Origin: Flavobacteriales bacterium
Lineage (GTDB): Bacteria; Bacteroidota; Bacteroidia; Flavobacteriales_D; Sanyastnellaceae
Direction of reading: 5' to 3'
Assembly: GCA_015665315.1 (NCBI GenBank)
Contig: JADFAK010000058.1
Coordinates: 1-64,000, forward strand
DNA: 64,000 bases
Shown: in pieces, positions 17,422 to 28,700 of the stretch
Layout of the letters: every line of letters starts with the position of its first letter
How positions within the stretch are numbered: the stretch's first letter is position 1
Program-made: the position numbers and the translations under genes
Notes under the pieces: generated by a model
What the model saw: only the letters and a program-made list of their open reading frames with translations
Database searches by the model: none
What the model was told of the DNA's origin: nothing

Positions 17422-19328
17422 GCAGCTTTGAATTTTTTAACCCGAAGTTTCGTCTGCGTTCCATGATCACTTTTCACTTCAAAAGTCGCGTCGAGTTTAT
17501 CGGAAAAAGCACGGATCATTTTAAGTCCGAAACTCGACTCATCGAGTGAATTAAAATCGATCCCAACGCCATCATCAATGACCTCCATTTCGAGTACGTC
17601 TTCTACTTTTTTCAACTTCACTTCCAAGCGGCCCGTTTCCTGTTCCTCGAATGCGTATTTCAAGGCATTGGAAATCAGTTCGTTTAAAATCAATCCCAGG
17701 GGAATTATGGTGTCCACATCAAGCGCAATGTCATCGATATCCGTCGTAAACGATATTTGATTCTCGTCGATTTTGTATGAATTAAACAGACTTTCAGACA
17801 GCTTGACGATGTAGGATTTGACATCAATATTCGTGAGGTTTTCTTCGCGGTACAAATCTTGGTGAATCAGAGCCATAGACTTGACGCGGTTGCGGCTTTC
17901 GTTGACGGCTTCAAGTGCTTTTTTGTCGACGATGCCACGGCTTTGAATGCTCAGCAAACTGGACACTACCTGCAGATTGTTTTTTACGCGGTGATGAATT
18001 TCCCGCAATAGAATTTCTTTTTCGGAGAGCGACTGTTCGATGATCTCTTTTTGCTTTCCAAGTACCCGGTTGCTCTTCACTTTCACCCAAACGGTATATG
18101 CAAGCGCGATGACCAAGATCAAACCAAAACCAATTCCCCATTGAAACAGGCGCTGCTGCCTTTCTTTGTCGGCCAATTTCAACTGCGAAATCTCAAGCTC
18201 CTTTTCACGCTCCTTGGCATTGTAGGCCTCCTGCATTTTTTCCATTTCCTCTACCCGCACGACTGAGGTTTGCTCCCTAGAAATTTCCTCGTGCTCACGG
18301 TAGTACTTGCTAGCTTCCTCGAAATTTTTCAAGGCATAATAGCTGTCGGCCAGAAGAATGGTGAGTCCGTTTAGGACCTCTTTTCGATCGGTTTGACGCA
18401 CAATTTGGGTCGACTCTAGCAAGAAAGGCAAGGCTTCCCGCGGTTTTCCAAGCTCCAACTTCACACGACCCATGTACGATAGAAACTCGGGTCTTTCCGT
18501 TGTTTCGTGCATGAGTTCTTTCTTTTCCAAGGCGGCCAATAATAATTTTTCAGCCTCCGGCAAATGACCCAACTTGTAATGTGCAACACCCAGTGAGGCT
18601 TGGCAGCTTACCACTTCTGATTCCAGTCCCAATTTGGTATTTAAATCGAGTGCTTTTTGAATGTACAAAACACTGTTGTGCTCGTCTTCTAAATAGGAAT
18701 AGGCCAATCCCATATTGTGGTAGATCTTTGCCAAACCCAATTCGTCGCCGAGCTCAAGTTTTATCACCTCTGATTTCTTGTATATATCGATGGCCTCTTG
18801 GTACCTCGACTGCATGCGGTATATCACCCCGATATTATTGATCGTCTTCGAGGCAGAATAAGAATCACCAACTTTTTCCCAGTGATCCATCACATCCAAG
18901 TACCATTTTAGGGCCGAATTGGCATCTCCGGCGAAATAGTAGGACACCCCTATGGAATTCATGGTATTGCCAATCCATATCTCGTCATTTTCCTCGCGAA
19001 ACATTTCCAGGGCAATCAACTGTTGCTGGACGCATGAATCGGCTTTTCCGGCCAAGTCGAGGGCAATTCCCAGCACGTAGTGGGCTCTTGCTTTTCCATG
19101 ATGATGATTCAAACGCTCGGCCAAATCAACTGTCTGCCGGCCCACTTCAATTCCCCTGGAGTCGCCAGCCTGGTTGTAGCTCGCCGCAAGTGTATGGAGG
19201 TTCCACATCTGGACTGTGTCGGCCTTTCCTTCGGCAATTACTTGAACCAGACTGTCCAAATCCTGACCTGTCCCGAGACTCGGGATAAGAAAAAACAAAC
19301 AAGCGATATAGAAATTTCGTTGCAGCAT
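17418..19328 (-). CDS. TPR-containing sensor histidine kinase (HisKA_2 family)
   Basis: This 636-residue kinase has a signal peptide (about 1-21), a periplasmic array of TPR repeats (about 30-370; for example SKTINNIGVIYRMQSRYQEAIDIYKKSE and AKIYHNMGLAYSYL), one membrane segment near 394-416, then a HisKA_2 dimerisation domain with REIHHRVKNNLQVVSSLLSIQS. The ATPase domain has LNELISNALKYAFEE and DDGVGI. It is a class known to pair with LuxR-type regulators; its partner overlaps it by 4 bp. The TPR region probably senses a protein or peptide in the periplasm (inference). Confidence 0.92.
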   Translation of the reverse strand: MLQRNFYIACLFFLIPSLGTGQDLDSLVQVIAEGKADTVQMWNLHTLAASYNQAGDSRGIEVGRQTVDLAERLNHHHGKARAHYVLGIALDLAGKADSCVQQQLIALEMFREENDEIWIGNTMNSIGVSYYFAGDANSALKWYLDVMDHWEKVGDSYSASKTINNIGVIYRMQSRYQEAIDIYKKSEVIKLELGDELGLAKIYHNMGLAYSYLEDEHNSVLYIQKALDLNTKLGLESEVVSCQASLGVAHYKLGHLPEAEKLLLAALEKKELMHETTERPEFLSYMGRVKLELGKPREALPFLLESTQIVRQTDRKEVLNGLTILLADSYYALKNFEEASKYYREHEEISREQTSVVRVEEMEKMQEAYNAKEREKELEISQLKLADKERQQRLFQWGIGFGLILVIALAYTVWVKVKSNRVLGKQKEIIEQSLSEKEILLREIHHRVKNNLQVVSSLLSIQSRGIVDKKALEAVNESRNRVKSMALIHQDLYREENLTNIDVKSYIVKLSESLFNSYKIDENQISFTTDIDDIALDVDTIIPLGLILNELISNALKYAFEEQETGRLEVKLKKVEDVLEMEVIDDGVGIDFNSLDESSFGLKMIRAFSDKLDATFEVKSDHGTQTKLRVKKFKAA

Positions 19329-19724
19329 AACTCCAAGGTGACAATATGGGGTGAAATTAGCAACTATAGTTCACCCATTCGGGTGAAATTGCATTTGCCG
19401 AATGGCGGAGAATCAAAAGCCTGCTTGCGAGAACTCAACTGCGTTTACCGAACGATGACAACTGATTCAATTATATGGTTCACTTCATTTGAAAATTCAA
19501 GATGATAAGTTCCTACGGGGAATTTTGAAAGGTCGATCTAATTGCAGTGTCCTACACCACTAGTGGAAGTACTCCTACGCCGATTATTAATTCGATTCAA
19601 CAAATTAGCCCTCTGTACCCTTTCCCTTGTTGAAAAAAGATACAGATGCATGTATTAGTACAAAAAAATGTAACCAATTTGGTTTGTCTCGTATACACGA
19701 ACAACTTATAACTATTCACCACAA
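19329..19724. other. Divergent intergenic region, kinase / giant adhesin
   Basis: These 396 bp hold the TTCACCC palindrome (19370-19387), an exact copy of GCCATTCGGCAAATG on the minus strand (19392-19406) and a small perfect palindrome CCACTAGTGG (19557-19566). I find no convincing -33/-7 pair for the adhesin and no small gene. Confidence 0.5.
19349..19387. promoter_or_regulatory. Palindromic operator TTCACCC-N4-GGGTGAA upstream of the two-component operon
   Basis: Perfect 7-bp arms at 19370-19376 and 19381-19387 flank ATTC. A third half-site, GGGTGAAA, lies at 19349-19356, 32 bp (three helical turns) from the matching right arm. A TATAGTTG -7-like box on the minus strand lies just past the palindrome. 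Half-sites, spacer length and three-site layout match 13401-13426. The site also sits about 340 bp upstream of the adhesin gene on the other strand. Confidence 0.7.
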
Positions 19725-22700
19725 GTGAGTAAACTCGTTAGTATGGTATCTGCCCTTATCCATTATTCACGAAAAGCCTTTGCTATTGCGCTTTTCGGAC
19801 TTTTCTGTTTTGCCTCATCTGCTCAATTCGACACTGAGTTTTGGATGCCCCCCATTTGGAATTCTCAAAACAATCTGCAAAACAATCCTTCGGAATTATT
19901 CATCTCGACGCCCTATCCTACTTCGGTTGATGTCCATATAGAAACTCCTGATGGAGTGACTTTTGTTTTGGACACAACGGTTATTTCAGGTGCCCCTTTG
20001 CAAGTTGTCTTGACGCCAAGTCTTGGGCAAACTACCCTATACAACACAGCTATTACGGACAATGGTTTCATTGTCACGTCGAGTAAACCCATTCAATGCG
20101 TCCATAAAGTTTCAGGTCAAAACAACCAGACCTTGGTTACCTTGAAAGGTCCGAATGGTTTGGGACAAGATTTTTATTGCGGTAGCCAAGTGCGAAACCA
20201 AAATGCTACCTATGGCCCAGAAGAGCATCACTTTATTTCGGTGATGGCAAGTGCCAACAATACGACAGTTACTATTGAAAGTCCGTTCAACCTGTACAAT
20301 GGAGGAGGCACATTACCCAACCCCTATACCTTTACTCTCGATAAACATGAATGCTACTTAGTACGCGGAAACGGACCTATGCAACACGTTGCAGGTGCCC
20401 ATGTGACTTCCGATAAGGATATTACGGTAATCTCTGGTTCGACTCACACACGTATTGCAGGTGGTGGAGCAGCCGATGGAGGTACCGATGAGCTTGTTCC
20501 TGTGGAACTAATGGGTACTCAATTTGTCATTCAAAAAGGAGACAATGGCACACCCTTCGATTACACAATCATCGTCGCTACCGAAGATGACACAGATATT
20601 TTCGTGGACGGAAATGCCACTCCCGTAGCCAATATTGACGCTGGAGAATACTACGACCATACGACCACCGGTTCATTCGGAGATGCCCATTCTTTTCAAA
20701 CGAGCAAAGTAAGCTATTGCTACCATGTCACGGGAGCTTCCCAAGACGATGAGGTAGGTATGTCGGCCATTCCACAAATAAACTGCACCGGAAGTCGATA
20801 CATCGAATTTTCAAAATTCACGACCAATACACAGTTCCAAATGATGAATGTCATTTGTCCGCCAGATGCCGAATCAACCATGGAACTGAACAACTTGCCT
20901 TATCAATCGGTTACAGACGTGATCTACGGCCCCGTTCCAGGATTGCCAGGTTGGGTAGCCATTACTTTTCCGGAAACCTCTTTGGCGGCCAATAACATTG
21001 TGACTTCAGAAGGCTTCTTCCATGCCGGATTTTTAACCGGCGCTGGTTCTACCGGAACCTACGGCTTCCTTTCTGGATTTAATGACGCTTTTGAGTTTAT
21101 TGACCCGAATAACGGTCTGCCCACTACAGTTTACATTGCCGACACCTTGTGCAATGGAGAAACCATCGATCATTGTTTGCAAGTGTATTCCTGTGGAGGA
21201 GACCACAATATTATCGACTTCGAAGGCAATGATGGAACGGTTGTCATAACACCACCAACTTCTCCCTTTGACACCTGCTTTTCGTATACAGCTCCCTTTA
21301 ATTATGCCGGTCTGGACACCATCACCTTCACTGTCGACAATTCCTTCGGCTTCATGGGCACCATCGATGTGGTCTTCATGGTTGAAAATGTGAATACACC
21401 TATCGACGCTGGACCCATTCAAGAACTTTGCTCCGAGACTACCGCAACTTTGGAAGCTATCAACCCCGATCCTTGGGTAGATGGGTATTGGACAGTACTG
21501 GCAGGTGGTGCGACGGTCACCCCCCTAGACTCCCCAATCGCCAACGTCACCAACCTCTCACTGGGAACCAATACATTCCTGTGGACCCAAGAATACAGTT
21601 GTGGAACCAACCTTGACATTACCCAAATTATCGTGTACGACGGTACGGCGCCTCCAGCAAATGCTGGTCCAGACATCGATCTCTGCTCAAACGATAATAC
21701 CTACAACATGCAAGCCAACGATCCCCAGTTCACCGCAACAGGTACCTGGGAAATTGAATTTGGTAATGCTACTATTTGGAATATCAACGACCCCAATGCA
21801 CTTGTTACCAATATTGGTATCGGAGAAAATTTATTCGTGTGGAATATTGACAACGGACCATGCGCTGGAGCCGCTTCGGCCGATTCCATGTATATATATG
21901 TATTCGACCAGTTCCATCCGACTCCGAATGTCGGACTAGACCAAGAATTTTGTTCAGACGCATTCACTTCAACGACTGTTTCGGTGAGCCCCGCCATTGC
22001 ACCTGCTGTCGGACAATGGGTTGTCGTTTCTGGTACGGCAACAATAAGCGACCCATTCGCAACCAACCCAACGATATCGGGCTGCCCTGTGGGTGTACAC
22101 GAAATTGCATGGGTGATCGACAACGGACCATGCGGTGAGCTGTCCGACGCTTTAACTATTACGATCTACGACAGCGGAATAGCTGCTCCAAATGCTGGGC
22201 CAAATGCCGAGTACTGTACGCCAAATACAAGTCATACCATGGCGGCGGTAGAGCCTGGCGGACCAGGAATAGGAACGTGGACTTTGGTCTCTGGGGCAGG
22301 TGTTATCGTCTCTCCAAACAACCCGCTTTCTCAAATCAACAACCTGGGACTAGGTGAAAACGTATTTCATTGGACCATCGACAACGGTCCTTGTGATGAC
22401 ACAGGCGAGTTTGATGCTGTTTCGATCTTTGTTTACGATGGCAGTCAGCCTCTCGCTGATGCCGGCGAACCGCAAGAATTTTGTGCCAATGGTTTTACCA
22501 ACGCACAACTTTCGGGAAGCGCAATCATCTTCCCGGGAAGTGGAACGTGGACTGTCGTCTCTGGAACAGGAAGCTTCTCCGATATAAACGATCCCAATGC
22601 GACCGTTTCCGGACTGTCAGTTGGCTCAAATATCCTGCAGTGGACCGTCGGAAACGGCCCCTGTAATTTCCCCACTTTCGACACGGTTGAAATTGTCCTT

Positions 22701-25700
22701 TTCGACGATGCTCAAGCTCCCGCAGATGCTGGTCCCGATGTGTCATTCTGTACGCCAATTTCAACCTATACCATGCAAGCCAGTTCACCTACCGCACCAT
22801 CGGAAGGAGAGTGGTCTGTAATTACTGGCCTAGCCACGATAAGCGATATCAACGACCCCAATGCCAATATCTCAGGATTGGGAGTCGGAGAAAATACATT
22901 TAGGTGGACCTACGTCAACGGACCTTGCCCAGGCAGTGCCAACTTCGATGAGGTGTCGATTTTCATTTTTGACGAAAATGCACCCGTGGCAAATGCTGGT
23001 CCCGACCAAGAGTTTTGTTCCGATCCAGCTATTCCCGTCAACGTTTTCCTCGACGCCAACGATGCCATATTCCCAGGCGCTGGAACATGGGTTCAAATAC
23101 AAGGTACAGGTGTAATTGTCGACGCCAACGATCCCAACACTGAAGTACTCGTGCTCGGAGAAGGGGAGAATATTTTCGAATGGACGATCGACAATGGTCC
23201 GTGCCCTCCAGGAGTTTCTACCGATACGGTTTCAATCTTTGTTTATCCATGGAACCAAGCCGTGGCCAACGCAGGCCCCGATCAAGAAGTTTGTTCCGAT
23301 GATCCCTCGGCCATCCTTGCCGCCAATACAGTGGTTTTCCCAGGATCAGGATCGTGGTCGGTTATTACAGGTAGCGGAAGCTTCCTAGATGCGTCCGATC
23401 CTAATACGACCGTTTCAGGTTTATCGGTTGGAATCAACGTCCTCCAATGGACTGTCGACAACGGTGCTTGCGACCCTCAGTTCACGAATGATCAAGTAAC
23501 TATTCTTGTTTTCGATGCCAGTCTGGCCTTTGCCGATGCCGGAGAAGACCAAATAATTTGCTCAAGCCTCGGAAGCGTCGACATGGATGCCAATACACCC
23601 GTATTCCCTGCCGAAGGAGTGTGGACAGTGACCGCAGGATCTGGTGATTTTAGCGATGACTCCAACCCCAATGCAGAAGTTTCTAACCTGTCTGTTGGTA
23701 CCAATACGTTTACCTGGACAGTGAACAACGGCCCATGTTCTGGCTTCACAACCGATGAGGTCACTGTCATTGTTTACGACGAAAACTCACCCGCTGCCAA
23801 CGCAGGTCCGAATCAACAGATTTGTACGCCTACAACTTCCGTCAACTTGGCAGCCAACTCGGCCATAGCGCCAGGAACAGGAACGTGGACGCTTTTCTCA
23901 GGAACAGGAAATATTTCAAATGCCAACGATCCAAATACCTTGGTAACTGGCTTGGGAATTGGTGAAAACGTGTTCCAGTGGACAATCAATAACTCCCCTT
24001 GCTCACCAGCCGTGACTATCGATTTTGTATCCATCTTCGTTTTTGATGGCTCAGCGACAAGCGCAAATGCGGGGGCAGATCAAGAATTCTGTACTCCTAC
24101 TGCTTCAACAACACTCAATGGAAATGCAGCCGTATTCCCAGCAACGGGATCGTGGACGCTTATCAGTGGGGCGGGGACAATTGTTTCGCCCAACTCGGCA
24201 TCTTCTCAAGTGACTGGATTGCAAGTTGGAGAAAACGTGTTTCAGTGGACTTTGAATTCAGCTCCTTGTGTTGAGTCTACAAGCTCCGATCAAGTCTCGA
24301 TCTTCATCTACGATTCTATGCAAATGGATGCGGATGCTGGACCAGATCAAGAATTTTGCTCGGATGTGACAACGGCCACCATGGCTGGAAATAGTGTCAC
24401 CTTCCCAGCAGTTGGAACGTGGACTTTGGTTTCTGGATCTGGGACAATTACATCGCCCAACGATCCAAACACGGGAATTACCGATTTGACGATTGGAACG
24501 CATGTATTCGCCTGGACGATCGACAACGGTCCGTGCAGCGCGCCGACAACATCCGAAGTCACCATTCTTATTTACAACGAAACAGCACCCGACGCAAGCG
24601 CTGGAGCCGATCAAGAAATTTGTACTCCTTCAACGTCCGTGACGATGGCGGCAAGTGCTCCTGAATCACCCGGAATTGGAACCTGGTCGCTTGTCAGTGG
24701 CTCCGGAACTATTGCCAGCGTCAACAACCCGAATACAACCATCAACGGCTTGGGCGTGGGCGAAAACATCTTCCATTGGACCATCAACAATGGTTCGTGC
24801 TCCGGAGGTGAAACCTTTGACGAGGTAAGCATTTTTGTTTACTTCAACGGACAAGCAAATGCCAATGCCGGCCCAGATCAAAACTTGTGTACACCGCAAC
24901 TTTCCACTTTCCTTGCGGCCAACTCTGTGACTTTCCCTGCAACGGGAACATGGACCTTATCAAGTGGTTCTGGAACAATAACCGACCCAAATGACCCGAA
25001 TTCAGAGGTGACTGGTTTGGCCATTGGCGAAAACATTTTTGAGTGGACTATTCTCAACGGACCATGCGCAAATGCTGTCACTTCCGACTTTGTTTCAATA
25101 TTCGTATTCGACGGCGGAGCACCACAAGCCAATGCAGGTGTCGACCAAGAATTATGTTCGCCCACAACAACAACTTTCATGGCTGCCGACGGACCAGTCC
25201 CTCCAGGTGAAGGAACATGGACGCTCGTAAGTGGTTCTGGTTCGATAACCGATCCGAATGACCCCGCAACGGAGATTACCAATTTGGCCATTGGAGTCAA
25301 TACCTTCCTATGGACTTTGGATTATTCGACATGTGGCACACAGGCCGACGAGGTGAATATCATTGTTTATGATAGTACTGTTCCCGCTGCATTTGCTGGC
25401 GATGACCAAGAGCTTTGTGCTCCGATAAATTCAACCAGCATGAATGCCGATGCAGTTGCGAGTCCCGGCTATGGAACGTGGCAACTCGTAAGTGGAAGCG
25501 GTACTTTTATCGACGCCAACGACCCGAATACGGTCGTAGAGAACCTCACTGTTGGAGAAAATATATTCACGTGGACAGTTTACAACGGACCTTGTCTGTT
25601 GGATCCCGAAACAGTTGATACAGTTAGTATATTCATTTTTGATGATGGTCAGCTTCCAGCAAATGCCGGGGCAGATCAAGAGATTTGTACGCCTACTACC

Positions 25701-28700
25701 TCAACTTTCTTGCAGGGAAGTCCAGTCATATTCCCAGCCGAAGGTGAGTGGATTCTTGTTTCAGGAGTCGGTACCATCGTCGATGCCAATGATCCTCTGA
25801 CTGAAGTAACTGGCCTTGGAGTTGGTGAAAACGTCTTTCAATGGTCTGTTACCAATGGTTCGTGCGCCAGCCCTGACACCTCTGATTTGGTGAGCATCTT
25901 TGTATTCGACCAAACCCAGGCAGTGGCCAATGCAGGTCCTGACCAAGAATTGTGTACGCCGGTCAATTCGATTGTACTCGCTGGTAATGCCATTACCTTC
26001 CCAGCAGTGGGTGTGTGGACGCTCATTTCTGGTGCCGGTACTATCCTTGACCCCAACAATCCGAACGCAACAGTGAACGCTTTGGCAGTAGGAGAAAATG
26101 TGTTCCAATGGACAGTAGACAACGGACCGTGTGGCCAGCCTACTTCGGACCAAGTTTCAATCTTCATTTACAATCAGTTCAACGAAGATGCCGATGCCGG
26201 TGCCGATCAAGAATTGTGTTCTCCTGAAGATGTTACCAATCTGCAAGGTAACCTGCCAATTTTTCCTTCATTCGGAGAATGGACCCTTTTCCAAGGTACA
26301 GGAGTCATTCAAGATATCAACGATCCAAATACAGAAGTATCTGGGTTGACAATCGGAGAAAACATCTTCGTTTGGTCGGTTGACAACGGACCATGTGCCA
26401 ACGGCCTCTCGACCGATACTGTTTCTGTATTCGTGTTCGACGAAGATGCGGCCCTCGCCTTTGCAGGTGATGACCAAGAATTCTGCAGTCCGACCGACAA
26501 TGCCTTCCTCAATGCGACGGCACCCATATTCCCGTCATCTGGCTCTTGGGTAGTCATTTCTGGTACGGGAACGGTTGTAGATCCAAGCGACCCGAATTCT
26601 GAAATAACTGGACTAAGCCTTGGAAATAACGTGGTGCAGTGGACAGTTTACAATGGACCATGTAGCTCAAGCAATTCTTCTGACTCGGTTTCCATCTTCA
26701 TTTTCGATGAAACCCAGGCAGATGCGAATGCTGGTGTAGATCAGGAACTTTGCACACCGCAAACAACCACCTTGCTCAATGGAAATGCAGCTGTATTCCC
26801 AGCGACTGGTGAGTGGACTTTGGCCTCTGGAACTGCAACGATACTCAACCCTGCCAATCCAAATACGCAAGTGTTGGATCTAGGGATAGGAGACAACGTT
26901 TTCGTCTGGACAATACTAAACGGACCTTGTCTCAACGGTATGACTTCCGACACCGTAATCGTGTCTGTATTCGACCAAGATTTGATCGATGCCGATGCCG
27001 GTCCTGATCAAGAGTGGTGTTTACCAAATAACTTTGCGACCCTCCAAGGAAACGACTTGGTAGTTCCTGCAACAGGAATGTGGACGCAAACACAAGGTAC
27101 AGGAAGTATCCTCGATCCGACTAGCTCGATTACGGCGGTAGTCGGACTAGGAGTCGGAGAAAACATATTCGAATGGGCAGTGAACAACGGACCTTGTGGT
27201 TCAAGTACGGATGAAATATCAATCTTCATCTACGACCCAACTGCACCAGTTGCCGATGCAGGTCCAGACCAGGAGTTCTGTACTCCGATAAGTACCACAA
27301 CGATGGCTGCAAATACTCCTGGAGATCCAGGCGTTGGAACATGGACGCTTGTAACCGGCAACGGAACGATCAATTCACCTAACAATCCACAAACCGCGAT
27401 TTCTGGTTTGACTATCGGTGAGAATATTTTCAGTTGGACGATTTACAATGGGCCATGCGCCGAACCAACATTTGACCTCGTGTCTATATTTATTTTTGAT
27501 GAAAATGCACCAGAAGCTGATGCAGGCGACGACATGGAAATATGCCTCCCGCTTGAAAGTGTAAATATGGATGCCAGTGCGGCTATATTCCCAGCTCAAG
27601 GCACATGGACAACCATCGCAGGAACTGGAACCGTCGATGACGTGAACGACGAAAACACCTTGATTTCAGGTTTGAGTTTGGGTACAAATACCTTTGTGTG
27701 GTCAATCGACAACCAACCTTGTCCTGACGGAATTACAGCTGATACTGTCAATGTACTTGTATTCGAAGAAGACATCGCACCAATCAACGCTGGACCAGAT
27801 CAATTCTTCTGTACTCCTTTGACAACCGTTGTCATGGCTGCAGATCCACTGAGCGATCCAAATACTGGATTCTGGACCGTGGCCGATGGTACAGGCGTGT
27901 TTGGCGATGCTACTGACCCAGGAACTATTGTAAGCGGACTTACCGTCGGAATCAATCAGTATGTATGGAACGTGTACAACGGACCGTGCAATATGGGGAT
28001 GTACACCGATACAATTGACGTCTACATTTACGACGAAGCACATCCTCCAGCCTCAGCTGGTTTGGACCAAGAGCTTTGTTTGCCAACCAATAGCACCGAC
28101 CTAGATGGAAACTTACCAATTGTTCCTGCAATCGGAACATGGACCATCATTGAAGGAAGCGCGACCATCGCTGATGTGAACGATCCTGACACCGATATTA
28201 CTGATCTGGAGCTCGGTATAAACACATTCGTATGGACAATTGACAATGGTCCATGTGAGAATACGATGACGGCCGATACGGTATCTGTCATTGTCTTCGA
28301 AGAGGATGCTTTGCTCGCCTTTGCGGGTGACGACATAGAAATCTGCACACCAGAATCGTGTGTAACTCTCGATGCTACCCCTCCTTCGGTTCCAACGACT
28401 GGAACGTGGACATGGGTTTCAGGAAGTGGAACGATAAGCGATGTGAATGATCCAAATGCGCAAGTTTGTGCCCTACCTGTTGGTCAACACATCCTGCAGT
28501 GGAGCATCTACAACGGACCATGTAACAACAACAACTCTTTTGATTTTGTAGAAATTGAGGTGTTCGATGGAACTGCTCCCCCCGCTTTCGCTGGCGACGA
28601 TCAAGAACTTTGTTGGCCTACAGACGCTACAGTCTTGACTGCCGATGTTCCAGTCTTCCCTGCTTTTGGAACGTGGGATTTATTGGACGGTTCGGGATCG

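Noticed and set aside
13445-19328. Horizontal transfer of the kinase/Usp/permease block
   Set aside because: No flanking repeats, integrase or clear composition change; gene style matches the neighbours.
21657-25645. Several more GCAAATG/CATTTGC copies inside the adhesin (21657, 22989, 24845, 25059, 25390, 25632)
   Set aside because: They mostly encode the repeat motif Ala-Asn-Ala-Gly or Ala-Phe-Ala-Gly, so protein sequence explains them. I left them out of the DNA-motif count, except the exact 16-mer at 24054.
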